Assembly (NCBI GenBank): GCA_025667525.1
Contig: CM046876.1
Location: forward strand, 23,957,224 to 24,021,223
Source of the DNA: Glebionis coronaria
Lineage: Eukaryota; Streptophyta; Magnoliopsida; Asterales; Asteraceae
Length of the DNA stretch: 64,000 nt
Direction of reading: 5' to 3'
The position numbers and the translations under genes are program-made. Shown one piece after another: positions 17,396-30,133 of this stretch (positions are counted from its first letter, which is position 1; the number at the start of each line of letters is the position of its first letter). The notes under the pieces were generated by a model, which worked only from the letters and a program-made list of their open reading frames with translations, was not told the origin of the DNA and ran no database searches.

Positions 17396-17895
17396 CCCAG
17401 AATCACAATTAATCATGCACACATGATAAAAAGATACTGCATACGTGCTTTTATATATCTATAAACCTTGTTACGAACCAAGATTAGGTATTCACCTACA
17501 AGAAAAACAACCCGCAAAAGCATGAAAAGAAACAGCATAAATTACAATTTAAGAAAAACGTGCGTACAATATATGATATTACGGTTTAATGATGATGATT
17601 TTTACAAAGATTCTGTATATATCTTAATTTTTAGAATATATCGAGATTTGTATATATCTTAATTTTTAAAGTATATCGAGATTTTTACTAATATCCTTTT
17701 ATTAATTAAAAAAGATATAAGCATGATCTTTTTTGTATATACGAAGGAACCAATATTTTTGGTTTATTTTAAGAAAATAAAATAAAATAATAGATACTGT
17801 TATTATAAATTAGGTAAATAAACATGTAGCCAATGAGTTAATGCCATGTAGGATATGACATGGCGCCTATTTATTTTCCTATGTCAAACTTAGCC

Positions 17896-19374
<1,479 letters not shown>

Positions 19375-19575
19375 AATCACGGGTCGTCAAAATTCATTAA
19401 GAATGGATCTTTGAAAGCTCAGATCCCTGCACATGATAAGAAAGAAAAGAACAAACACATACGAGGGTCTCCCCTACACTTATTATGAAAACTGAGAAAA
19501 AGGATAGATACTCGGGTTGCCTCCCGAGAAGCGCTTGTTTTTGTTCACCGAGTCGTGAACCTGACTCGACCTTGA

Positions 19576-20526
19576 TTAGCATGGTAAGAAGCTTGAAGAA
19601 CATCTACTAGGATCAAATACATGGTTTTCGTCCATCAAAAAGCACAAGCTTAAGGTGAACAAGGCAAGCCAAAGAAGAGTAGGCAAGGTTCCCTTAAGCA
19701 GTTGTTGAGCACGGTGGTAGAAAGTATGATGAAGTGCAAGCATATCTCCATTGTTTCCAAAAATCTTTCCTTTTATTTCATCTGATGGATACTGAGATGG
19801 CTTGAAAATTACAATACCCGGATCTAACACCTTTTCCTTTAGGGGAAAATAAGACTCAGGCTTAGTAGACCTTGAAGAAGATCCGCTCATAAATCGCACA
19901 ATCTCATCCTCAGAAGGGGGATAGAGAGGTGTCAAAACATAAGTACTGCGGATGTCGGTGTCGTCCGGTTTCTTCTCCTTTGCAATGGGTTTCTTAATAT
20001 CCGAAGGAGGATAAAGACCATAATCAAAGTCCAAAGGATGAGAATCATTCTCATTGGGGAAGTTTGTATTGAGAAAAGTGGCAAAATCCTCCTCAAATGA
20101 GTAGTCATCCAAAGTAGGATCAAGCATTTTTGGTGGAGGATCTTCATCAAAAGTAGGAACAAGGTCATCATGTGAAGAATCACTCGAAAGAGTATCAACA
20201 TCATCAAAATCATCATATGTTGGTATGTCTTTATACTCTGAAGCAAAATTATCATAATCATCCACATCGGAACTAGAATTATCATCATAGATTGGTGGTG
20301 CATCATATATTGGTGGGGCATCCAAATTGGAGAGAGGATCTTCAGAATCTTCCACATTTTCTTGAAAGAGTGGATTATCATAGATAGGCTCGAAAAGAGG
20401 ATTGTTGTAGACGTCAAAATCATCAAGCTTTGTACTTTCCAAAGGAGTTGTATCAAGCTCGTCTTGAAGCACATTAATCATTTTCGCCGATTCTTTTCCA
20501 TTTGACTTACTTGTAATCTTCCCCAT
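19576..20526 (-). pseudogene. Acidic downstream frame of the Athila-like element (316 codons)
   Basis: This long open frame is dominated by Asp, Glu, Pro and Ser. Short repeats run through it, such as D-N-P-L-F twice and A-P-P-I-Y-D twice, and the frame ends in a hydrophobic stretch (L-L-W-L-A-L-F-T-L-S-L-C-F-L). It follows the protease and takes the place where RT would begin. The acidic middle may be a spacer between protease and RT that has become the C-terminus of a shortened polyprotein. The ATG at 20526 may not be a real start because the preceding protease frame runs close to it. It has no known enzymatic motif, and I cannot assign a role. Confidence 0.5.
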
Positions 20527-20566
20527 CTTAAAGACTTGTGCATCATTCCCGACCCTTAAGATTAAC

Positions 20567-21573
20567 TCACCTTCGGCAACATCGACTAAAGCTTTTTCCG
20601 GTTCTCAAGAATGGCCGTCCAAGTATTAACAGAATACGAGGGTCCATTTCATAATCAACAACAACAAAATCGACCGGAAAAGTGAAGGTACCAACTTTAA
20701 TGAAAACATCTTCGGCAATACCAACGGGGTAAGCGAGAGTTCGATTTGCTAGCTCAAGAGTCATCTTTGTTGGTGTAAGGTCGGGTAATGATAGATTTTT
20801 CCAAACACTTAAAGGCATCAAATTTATACTTTCCCCGAGATCGGCTAATGCAGTAAATTCTTCAACTTTGTTAAAAATGCAAGGCAACACAAAACGACTG
20901 GGATCTCCAAGTTTTTCCGGAAGTTCTTTAAGAAGGACTACAGAACAGTTTTCATTTAAGCGTGTGTTAAACGCAGCCATCTTTTCCTTCTTGTTAAGCA
21001 ATTCCTTGAATGCTTTGACAAATTTTGGCATTTGGACAAGTGCTTCAACGAGGCTAATGTTGAAATTCATTTGTGTAATCATCTTCGAAAAGGAAGTAAC
21101 TTGAGCATCCTCTTTAGTAAGCAATTTGCACTTGTCTAACTGAGAAGGATAAGGGATGTTAGGTTTAGGTGGTGTAGGTGTAGCAGGTAAAGGTTGAGAT
21201 GTTGAAGGTTGAGAAGTAGAAGGTTTAGAGGTGGAAGGTGGGGTTGGTGAAGGGTTTTTTTAGGTACTTCTTTCATGAGAGGTGGAGACGGTAATGGAGA
21301 ACTAGTACTAGGTGTGGAAGTAGGAGGGATAAATGGAGGTGGAGGAGGTGTAGATGGAGTAACTTGGGGAGGGATAGAAGGTTCTACTAAAGTTGCTCTA
21401 CTGCGTGTAGTAATAGCACTCACATTCGCTCTAGGGTTTGTTTCGGTTGTATAAGGAAGAGCACCTTGGGGACGAAGGGTTTGAAACATTTGAACGAGTT
21501 TCCTATCCGTGGACTCTTGCATTTCCTTCATGGTTTTCTCAAGATCGGTTAGTTTTTGTAGAATCAAGTCCAT
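20567..21573 (-). pseudogene. Linker and aspartic protease of the Athila-like element
   Basis: The first part (21573-21136) starts with a coiled-coil-like segment, then a Pro/Ser/Thr-rich linker. The second (21124-20567) contains L-P-E-K-L-G-D-P-S-R-F and then ALADLGESINLMP, the retropepsin-like active-site region (family form A-D-L-G-A-S-I-N-L-M-P). V-D-F-V-V-V-D and I-L-G-R-P-F-L follow, the flap and C-terminal strand motifs. Here Glu replaces the usual Ala after Gly. The linker is frame-broken near 21260 by a T-run, and the protease frame ends R-C-C-R-R instead of running on, a probable frameshift. The product would mature the Gag polyprotein in a cytoplasmic particle. Confidence 0.7.
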
Positions 21574-21603
21574 GTGCGGATGAGATAAATTGAACCCTTG
21601 TTG

Positions 21604-22800
21604 TTAATAACCTTGATTTGGGTATTGGTTATATGGTGGAAAACCTTCAGGATTGAAACCTTGGTTTTGAAAGACTTGGTTTTGCATTGGATAATTACCT
21701 TGGTTTCCATTGTAGCTCCTCACATTAGCATTTTGTTGAACATTTGCTCTTGGTGGCCCTTGGTTGTTATGGGTGGGTGGGTGAGGTCTTTGTTGAAAAC
21801 CAGGTGGAGCCAAGTAATTTGTCGAGTTGTAAGACAAGTGATTAACATCGACATTAGGCTTGAAATGAACTCTCTCGGTGTTGTTGTAAGCATACACTTC
21901 CCCGTGAGATTGATCACAAGCTTTATCACAATTAGCAAAAGAGTGTGACCCACCACGAGTTTCACGAGTGATATTGAGAGCATGGGCATGTTGATTAGGA
22001 GGGTGATCTCTTAGAACAAGTTTCTTTACAGCTGAAGTAAGTTCCTTAAGATGATTGGTCAAGTCACTCTCACTGGCACTAGCCATAGTAGCCCTAACAC
22101 TCTTGTTTTGTACTTTGGCCTTGTTTTCAATAATAGCCCAAGCCTCATTCATGGTCTTGACAAGAATATTACCCCCCGAGGCACTATTTAGTGAATCTTG
22201 GTCACTCAAAGTTAATCCATTATAAAAAGTATTAATTTGATGTACCTTTGTAAAACCGTGTTGTGGACACTTTCTTAAAAGTTCCTTAACATGATCCCAA
22301 GATTCACTAAATGTCTCACCGTACGTTTGTTCAAAGTTGATAATGTCATTCCGCAAAGCGGTAGTACGTGAGGGTGGGAAAAAGCAATTGATAAACTTTG
22401 TCTCAAGGTCCGTCCATGCGACAATACTCTGGGGTGGTTCCTTATCAAGCCAAGTCCGGGCTTGTCCCTAGAGGGAGAAAGGAAAGAGGAGCAAACAAAT
22501 TGCCTCTTGTGAAACCCCATTGTATTTAACAATATTGGATAAGTGTACGAACCTTTTTATGTGATCGTGTGGATCATCATGAGTACGACCTAAGAAAGGT
22601 GTTGCGGAAACCATTTGAATGAAACCGGATTTGAGCTCGAAGTTGTTGGCGTCAATAGCCGGCACCACAATCGCATCATCGTTGCCTTCTACATGTGATT
22701 GCAAGAGCTCGATCATTGGACGGTTCTCCATTGTGTTGACAACAGGAGGATCAATAATAGCGGCTTGAATGGACTTCCTTTTGCGTGACCGAGTACGCAT
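21604..22800 (-). pseudogene. gag of the Athila-like element
   Basis: 22800-22468 opens with a basic Met-Arg-rich N-terminus and carries F-E-L-K-S-G-F-I-Q-M-V, then D-P-H-D-H-I-K-R-F. This is the conserved start of the retrotransposon Gag domain in the Athila/Tat group. A stop at 22468 (TAG) separates it from the in-family continuation, which includes R-N-D-I-I-N-F-E-Q, E-S-W-D-H-V-K-E-L-L-R-K-C-P and T-F-Y-N-G-L (22356-21604), then an Asn/Gln/Pro-rich tail. No CCHC knuckle was seen. Gag would form the particle that packages element RNA. The gene is interrupted but otherwise well conserved. Confidence 0.75.
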
Positions 22801-23048
22801 ACACCTACAAAAGAAAAGAAAAGCAAAGAAATAGAAAAATAAAGGTTAATGTGAAAAGAAATTATTTTTGGTGCAAAACTTTGAAAAAGAAATGCTTTTT
22901 ATGATTTTTCAAATGTTTTTGGATTTTTTAAATTTATAATTTTTATGGATTTTAGAAAATTTTAAGCAAGAAAAATAACGTTAAAAAATGAACGGATCCC
23001 AAAATCCAACGCGTCTCTCACAATAAACAGTTAATCTTCACGAAAAGA

Positions 23049-23064
23049 GCCGGCAGCGGCGCCA
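23049..23064 (-). promoter_or_regulatory. tRNA-Asp-type primer-binding site
   Basis: The minus strand reads TGGCGCCGCTGCCGGC, close to the Athila/Tat primer site TGGCGCCGTTGCCGG. It marks the edge of the 5' LTR, which should lie at higher coordinates, and the start of the gag leader (about 250 bp). Confidence 0.75.
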
Positions 23065-24933
23065 TTTAATACAAGATTTTTCTTATATAAAAGTTTATCG
23101 TCTCGTCTCGATTCGAATTGAAAAAGGTTGAAAGTGTGACTCAGTCGTTCTTGGTGAAAAGAAAGTAAAATGATTATCTATTTTAAACTAAATAAAAATT
23201 TAAATTGAAAATGTAAATGTCGTTAGGTAAAAGTGGAAGCTTAAAAATTTAAACTAAAAATTTAGACTTAAAATAAATGACGAGAGATTAAAACTTTAAA
23301 GAGTAAATTTTGAAAACTTAATAAAAATGAAAATTTAAAATAAATCTAAGATAAATCAATTAAGATAACACTTAAGAAAATTGGCGGGAAAAATAAAGTT
23401 TCAAAACTCATACTGAAAATTAAAAACAAAACATAAGTCGGAATACACCAAAACTAGACCTAAGTCGGAATCAGTGAAGTCTTAACCTAGTTCGGGATAT
23501 ACAATCCTAGATCTAATTCGGAAATTAAATCCTACACTTAGTTCGGAATACACAATTAAAACCTAAGTCGGAATGCCAATCACCAACTCAATCCGGAATC
23601 CACTTCCAAGATCTAATTCGGAATATAAGGTTTGCACTCAATTCGAAATGCTTGTTCCATACCTAGTTCGGAATACATGTCCCATACCTAGTTCGGAATC
23701 TAAGTTCTTGAAGTAAGTCGGAATACACTATCCCCAAGTAATTCGGAATATAGGTTCTTGACCTAATTCGGAATCTTGTACATCATCTAATTCGGAATGA
23801 GTTGTTTGACACCTAATTCGGGATACACAAGCCACACCTAATCCGGAATACACGTTTGACATATAATTCGGAATCCAAGTTTTTTGAACTAATTCTGAAT
23901 GAAATCCTGCATCTAATTCGGGAAAGAGGAGAATTGTACTTAATTCGGGAAAAATGGGAATGCAATGTAAGTCGGATTAAAGTGAATGCCAGATCTAATT
24001 TGGGAAACTAGGGTTTTGGGATAACCCGAATTAGAAACAGTGATAAGCAAAATCAAAACTAAGCTAAAAACTAAATAAGCACTTATCTAAAAATTTAACC
24101 AAATCAAGTTTAAGAAAAAGCTAATAAGCCAAAATTTAAAAACTTTCAAAAACACTAAATAATTTAAATATTTAAAATCAACTTTTTATAAAAATAAACT
24201 AATAAGCACTTAATTAAAAATAAGAAAAATAACACAATAAGCTAGAAAAACAATAAGCTAAAACATTAAACACCAAAAATCAATAAACACAATCAAACAC
24301 AAACATCAATCAAACAAGGAACATAATTAACAAACTACATGATTATCAAAATTAAACAAGATTAAAATTAAAGAAAGGTAGAATGAGAATGATTAATGAA
24401 AAGCTTGAAATTAAGATTAAGGATTAAAAATACAAGATAAATATGAAAACTTGAAAAACATTAAGGAAAAGCTAGAGAGAGAAAGTAATATTAAGCTACT
24501 CCTAATTACCTTACAAAATTAAAACTAAAATCTAATCTCTTTAATGAAGTGTTTAAGGACTATATATATAGGAGGAGGAAAATGTGTTGATGCTTTCTTC
24601 TTTCTTCTCGTCTTTTCGTCTTTTGAATTCTTCGACTTTCTCGACGTTGTCTTGGGATTTGTCGATATAATATTGAACTCGTCCTATAATTTTCTTCTTT
24701 TATTAGACTTGGTTCTTCGACTTCATTGAACTTCCGTCTATAGACTTTTTCTTCAAAAAATCTTCAGAATAGGCCTTGGACTTCTGTTCTTTTTGTACTC
24801 TTGATCTTTTGACTTCGTCTTTTGTCTTTTTCTTCGATAAAAGCCCGTGAAAACCCATGTTTTCTTCCCTTTTCACATTTTGGTCCTAAAACACAATAAA
24901 AACACAAACCACGCATAATTTTGACATTTACAA
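23065..24933 (-). repeat. Presumed 5' LTR of the Athila-like element
   Basis: The segment directly upstream (minus-strand sense) of the primer site should be LTR. It is very AT-rich, includes the minisatellite at 23431-24010, and is cut by the solo LTR at 24934. No matching 3' LTR was found at 3223-4655, so its limits and even its LTR status rest on position alone. A plus-strand frame at 24544-24729 is an Asp/Phe-rich artefact. Confidence 0.45.
23431..24010 (-). repeat. Minisatellite of about 23 units with core ATTCCGAATTAGG
   Basis: Units of about 25 bp carry the plus-strand core CTAATTCGGAATAC. I count roughly 23 copies with variants (TAAGTCGGAAT, TAGTTCGGAAT, TAATCCGGAAT). In the sense direction of the host retrotransposon the core reads ATTCCGAATTAGG. 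Spacers between cores differ, so the cores look selected or recently homogenised. A separate array with the same core lies in the copia leader at 33960-34560. Confidence 0.85.
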
Positions 24934-27900
24934 TGTCACAAACATGAATTTCTAATTTAGGTAAATTACATAAAACGCTATGGTTCGGGTTAGACTTGTG
25001 TGTCTATTGATTTTCCCGATTGTTTACGCGTATTTTGTGTACGGATTTAAATTTTTATGAATGACGTTCATGACAATTCTAATTTAAATGATTAATTGCT
25101 TACTTACGTTACGTGTTGGAAATCATTATTATAGGAGCCGACTTCTATTAAAAATCGACATAATTTAAGTTTCGATACGCGATTTAAGTTATTCACTTAA
25201 TATGTCCACAACGTACTTAGTGACTTCTTTATTGTCCTCCTCGAATCAAAGTAGTATATTTGACACTCACTTCCAAATGAACACATCTTTATAAGCATAC
25301 ACACTTATGCGTTTTAAAATAATGGCTTCTCAAAAATTCAACTTAAATTGCTACAAATAGTAAACCCGGTCCCCCTTTTTGCTTGTTACTATCCCACGCC
25401 CTCATTTTTCCCCACTGTCCTCACGATACAAACTTTTCATGTACTTCATCAATTGAATTAATAGATGTGCTATTTTTCCCCTCCCCTCTCAAAAACCTAC
25501 GGGTAAGGACCCTCCCCACACCATAGTTTCAAAACCCAAGCATTGTACATCCCTTACTCAATAACTATAGTCAACATGGAAAATATAAAAAGCCTTCTTA
25601 TCTCCCTGCCATCCGACGCCCCATCAACTTTACCCCTGTCCCAACTCATTTCAATTATCAATGGTACTATAATAGTTACACTTTCTAGTTAAAATCTAAC
25701 CAAAAGACTTGAAACCCTAACTAATCCCTTAAACACTCTTAACTATCAACCCCCCTATAAATAGAGAGACTATTCTCACTACTTGACCCACTTTGCAAAC
25801 ACATAACTCAACACCTCTTTTCCTTTTCTTTGCAATATAGACGCCACAAGAAAAATCACACATATATTCACGAAACCTTAAAGTGAGGAAAATCATTGTC
25901 ACTACTTGTTTGTTTTCCTTGGATGACGAGTACAAACGAGGTTGTTTCTTTCCTTCTTCTAGTTTTATCAACGTCAGAAAGTAAGAAAATTGTGCCATCG
26001 TGGTCAGCAATAGTGGTGATCGCAAGAAGACGAGGTGTTGAGTCATTTTGAGTTTTGGTTTGTTGGTTTGTGTTTGTTCATCGATCTTAAATAGTTTTGG
26101 TTCGAGGAGAGTTCACGCTTCGAGGGTATGTTCGCATTGCCCACCTTCTTTTGTTAAATGGTAGTTCTTAGAAATCCAGTATGTGCTTATGAGGTTTTGA
26201 AAATATGTAACTTTTAAAGAAAGTTTAACATAATAAGAACATGGGATTGGCTACGTGTGTTCAGGATGTATGATATTCACTTAAACCTAGTGCAGCTCGC
26301 TAACACCAAGCATTTCTTACACTATGATAACGTAAAAATGGGACGGATTATAAATGAATAATTGATCATCAATAGAACAATTTATAAAAATACAAATGTG
26401 ACTACCAGTTGCCAAAAACGATTTAGAGACATGATAATTACGGGCTTGTGGCGACTTGTGTAGAAAACTTCTTTACAAACTAAAAGCTACTGTAAAAACA
26501 TGAATGTGTGAATTTTTATTAACACAAAAGATTACTAAGAACGGACCTAAAATGAAGTCTTGATTTGAGTTGAAAGATGTCAGGTTAAAACTCTTTAAAT
26601 TTTGTTTTAAAACTAACCACGACATGACTTTTTGGACCAATATTTAACCCCCCAAACGACCTTGCCCCGAGACCGGCCAATGACCGTCACATGGCCGAAG
26701 TTGTAGATGACCATGCCGTCTACACGGCCATACTTTTGGTTCGACCCAAGAGTCGTTATCAAGAACCGTAGATGAGATCGAAATCGACACCCAAAACTCG
26801 TAACATTTAAAATAGTTGTACGACCCTTACTTCGAACCCGATTTTAACCTATCAAACGACATCGGTTTATAAAACTTATAACAACTCCTTATAGACCACC
26901 CGGCCATCTATCTAACGGTACTTGTGGTTTACTCGGCGAGCTACTAACAAACGCGTTATTCTCGCCGAAAAAATAGACGATATCACTTAGTTTAAAAAGA
27001 AAACACGCTTTCTGTATACTAGTGCACGCCCCATTTGAAATTAAATTCTTTTACATGTTTCATGTCCCCCCGACATGAAACATGCTTCTCTTTTTGAAAA
27101 TTTTCTTTTTTATAAATTTAATATTTAGTAATTTTATGTATTTAAAATATTTTTTTAATAAAATATATTTAGGATAGTTGACCCATTAAATGACCTTATT
27201 AAATAAACTGTTCCGACAACAAAATGTACAATATTGCTAAATATATCCCGATTAAATGACTACATTATTATTAAACGATAAACTTTCGCAAGTATTGTAC
27301 ATTTTGTTGATTTATTTAAATAATTATCGATTTATTTAAATAAACTCAAGCACATACTAGGGGACTAAATGCTACATTTATTTTCGTGTTCATGTATAGT
27401 AATACATATCTTATTTAACTTAGGTTACGGATTGTTTGAAGCTATTATTTCTCCATGTTTACATTGTGCTATTTTAACCGTTGCTATTACTTGAGGTGAG
27501 TTTCATAGCCCCACTTTTAATTGTTTTAACTATTTTGGGGTGAGAACATTGCTTGTTTTTAATGGATGAACATAAGTGCCTTAAACTGATACGTTTGCCT
27601 ACATGATGTCTAAGTAGCGATATCCCTAGATGCTTTAGCCCACTATCGTGAACCGTTAATTACTTTGTGTAAGCGCGAATGTTATGGATAGATCTATCGG
27701 GACTAACCTCCCTATCTAATTTGGTTGTGTGGCCAAAGTTAGATACACTTACATTTGAGGATTTAAAAATGCTTCGGGATAGGCATTTGCTCGGGCTCTT
27801 ATTTATATCTTGTTGGTTGAGGTTAACGCTTCGGTGTCACGAGCTTAGACGTAGGTGATTGAAACGTATACTTTTGATTATAATCTTGTGTTTGTTATAA

Positions 27901-28275
27901 GATTATATGCCGGTTGCCTTGGAAAATATGGTTCATCACACTATTAAACTTAAACCTATGAACTCACCAACCTTTGTGTTGACGCTTTACCAATGTTTTT
28001 CTCAGGTATCAAGACGGAGGAGTGACGTGGTTATGCATGGGAGATTTTTAAATGAAAATGGTCGTGACTAGTGTATGGATATTTGGATCAATGTTAAAGT
28101 CTTTTGAAACAATGTTTTATTATGATCTTGTGTATTTCGCTTCCGAAACAAGTTTTATGCTTTTAATTAATTAAAACGGCTTTTAAATTGTCGTTCTTTG
28201 TATCTATGTCTTGTGATAGTCATGACCGTCGCACCCTATTGTGTTGCCTTACTCTGATAAATTGGGGGTGTGACA
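24934..28275 (+). mobile_element. Solo LTR, 3342 bp, with TACAA target duplication
   Basis: It starts TGTCACAAACATG, ends GGGGGTGTGACA, and is flanked on both sides by TACAA (24929-24933 and 28276-28280). No primer site follows and no internal region is present, so unequal recombination between two LTRs is the likely origin. Internal blocks (GATAGATCTATCGG, then AACTCACCAACCTTTGTGTT) mirror those of the left LTR at 1-3222. The 105-codon minus frame at 25729-26046 has no family signature and is treated as chance. Confidence 0.85.
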
Positions 28276-28280
28276 TACAA

Positions 28281-28590
28281 CATTAAATACACGTTTTGGC
28301 TTGGTTATTATTATAATTAAGTGGTAAAAGGATAAGTGTTTTCACACTTATTAATGACAAATGTTTTGGATTGAGCCCGGTATTTACAAATGTCGAGTTT
28401 TAAAACAATATGGTGTGAGAAATAGACGCGACAAAGGGACGCGATTATTTGAGGAGATCGAGATCAATGGTTTTAAGAATCGACAAATTATCGCACCGAA
28501 GAATTTAGTCACAGGGTACCCGCCGCCGCATCGCGCGAATACCCTGTTAGTCCTTATAAACAGACCAAGCTACAATGACTATCAACCATA
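28281..28590. other. Unassigned stretch, possibly the remaining edge of the Athila-like element
   Basis: A 79-codon plus frame (28361-28600) overlaps it but has no recognised domain. At 28520-28555 the sequence GCCGCCGCATCGCGCGAATA precedes CCCTGTTAGT and looks like a decayed Helitron 3' end. Nothing else is supported. Confidence 0.3.
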
Positions 28591-28599
28591 TTTATGCTA

Positions 28600-28690
28600 G
28601 GGTAAAAGCTATAAGATACCATCTTACTTATTGATCTGTGCCGACTTTAAACACTTATTATTTAATCTCGTGACTTTACCATTCTACTTG
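28600..28690 (+). repeat. Left terminal inverted repeat of the MULE
   Basis: Pairs with 46840-46923 in inverted orientation. The same repeat family also ends the short element at 54250-55111. Confidence 0.8.
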
Positions 28691-28988
28691 TTCGTTTTGT
28701 AATAATATTATCATTATGGCCGTTTATATTATACACGTTACTAAATTAATTATTAAAAAATTCTAAAATCAGTTATTATATCCTACGTGGAGGTTAGAGA
28801 AAATGTTTGACCCGTCAAATTGTCCATACCCGATCCAAAATTCAAACCCAACTACCCTTATCCTAAACCTAAATACCCCCGTCCCCCTTTCACCTTCACT
28901 TTATTGATTCAAACATCTAAAAAATTATAAACCCTAATTCTGGAGATCTAAACATAAACCCTAATTTCATGGAAATCAAAACTTAAAA

Positions 28989-29468
28989 ATGGCAAAATGG
29001 CATTACGAAAAAAAACATCCCTGTTGAGTGTAAGTGAAATCTTCCATTGATGGAATACAATTCATGGAAACCCGTCAATCCTGCTAGAAGATTCTTAGTT
29101 TTCCCTAACATATACGTAAGTTAGATTTAATGACACCTAATTGACTTTTATTAAGCATTTAATTTTAATTGAATGATAAAAGATGTTAATTCATAAAATC
29201 GAACTTGTAGAAAACTGGTGTGAGAAAGTGTCATGAGTTCTATTGGTATGACACTGAATTGGATAATGCTTGGTACAAAGGGCTTTTGTATGAGATGCAT
29301 TTCCAGCTGAATCCTCATCAGAGACAGGAGGTCGATATTGAGATAAGCTTAGAATAATTGGTTATGGTGCAAGGTGAGTTGATCAAGAGTAAGAAGAATG
29401 CAAGGTTTTGGAAGAAGACAAATTTGATCTTAGTGGCCTTTGTGTTGTTTTTCTTTATTAAGAATTAG
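28989..29468 (+). pseudogene. GRF-type zinc-finger protein remnant carried by the MULE
   Basis: Two exons can be read. Exon 1 (about 28989-29115) includes P-L-M-E-Y-N-S-W-K-P-V-N-P-A-R-R-F, matching the GRF zinc-finger core W-x-x-x-N-P-G-R-R-F, and ends at a GTAAG donor. Exon 2 starts after TTGTAG (29211) with K-C-H-E-F-Y-W-Y-D and ends at TAG 29466. Its last part carries a basic stretch and then a membrane-like run L-I-L-V-A-F-V-L-F-F-F-I. Such short GRF proteins with a C-terminal anchor are common near plant MULEs. In exon 1 the expected second zinc cysteine is replaced by TGA (after C-K), and exon 2 has TAA at 29355. The ATG at 28989 is out of phase through an A-run. Not functional as read. 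Confidence 0.65.
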
Positions 29469-29640
29469 AGATTAGTAGGATTTGTGTTGTTTTACTATGT
29501 ATCAGACCCTGATGATGAACTAGGTTTTGTGTACTCAATCCAATCTTTAATGAAATTTGTTTACCATATGTTTGTCTATATTATGAACTATGTTTGTCTA
29601 TGTTATGAACTATGTTTGTTGAGAATTGGTTATTCATTGG

Positions 29641-29760
29641 TTGTCTGCAACAAGTGGTATGAGACATTGTGCACAAGTTTGGTTATCTGCAACAAGTGGT
29701 ATGAGACACTGTGAACAAATTTCGTTGTCTGCAACAAGTGGTATGAGACATTGTGCACAA
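29641..29760. repeat. Tandem repeat, 42-bp unit, about 3 copies
   Basis: Units TTGTCTGCAACAAGTGGTAT... begin at 29641, 29683 and 29725 with few differences. They follow the GRF remnant and may lie in its 3' untranslated region. The overlapping frames on both strands come from this repeat. Confidence 0.9.
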
Positions 29761-30133
29761 CTTCAATAAAAAGTGTCACATTTTTGTCTTGTTTTCTACA
29801 AGTTTTTGCAGCTATTATCAACTAGGATTAAAAAACACACAAAAGGTTTACAAACCAAAGGAATCTACACATAATTGAGTACTGCTTTTCCATATTTCAT
29901 GGAAGTCAAATACATAGTTCAAGACAAAAGATTACAACAAAATTTGCAAGTCCTATAAAGCCTGCAATACCCACATTCACTTGTCGACCCATTACTAATA
30001 GCTAAGCACTGATAAGTTCCTAATAGTTCATTAAAAACATTAAGTTAATTAAAAAGTAAAGGGGAAACATCAAAGGATTTATCTAGAGTACTTCCAGTCC
30101 CATCCTTGTCAAACACAAATGGTTTCTTCAACT

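Larger units (their letters stand above)
19375..24933 (-). mobile_element. Athila/Tat-like Ty3-gypsy derivative with gag and protease but no RT/integrase
   Basis: On the minus strand the order is a tRNA-Asp-type primer site (23049-23064), gag (about 22800-21604), a linker plus protease (21573-20567) and an acidic frame (20526-19576). Next comes the block AAGCGCTTCTCGGGAGGCAA, just past 19540, which in Athila/Tat elements sits after pol. RT, RNase H and integrase are absent, so the element skipped from protease to the post-pol region, either by deletion or as a non-autonomous lineage. It continues at 4655 and below, past an inserted retrotransposon. Family placement is from remembered motif order. 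Confidence 0.75.

Noticed and set aside
20868..21948. Plus-strand ORFs of 78 and 116 codons
   Set aside because: They are shadows of the minus-strand gag and protease of the Athila-like element.
23431..24010. CRISPR-like array
   Set aside because: Repeats are short, variable and without fixed-length unique spacers. The context is a plant retrotransposon, so it is a minisatellite.
25729..26046. 105-codon minus ORF in the solo LTR
   Set aside because: It lies wholly inside an LTR with clear borders and shows no family signature.
28361..28600. 79-codon plus ORF
   Set aside because: No recognised domain, and it ends at the MULE border; likely chance or a decayed element end.
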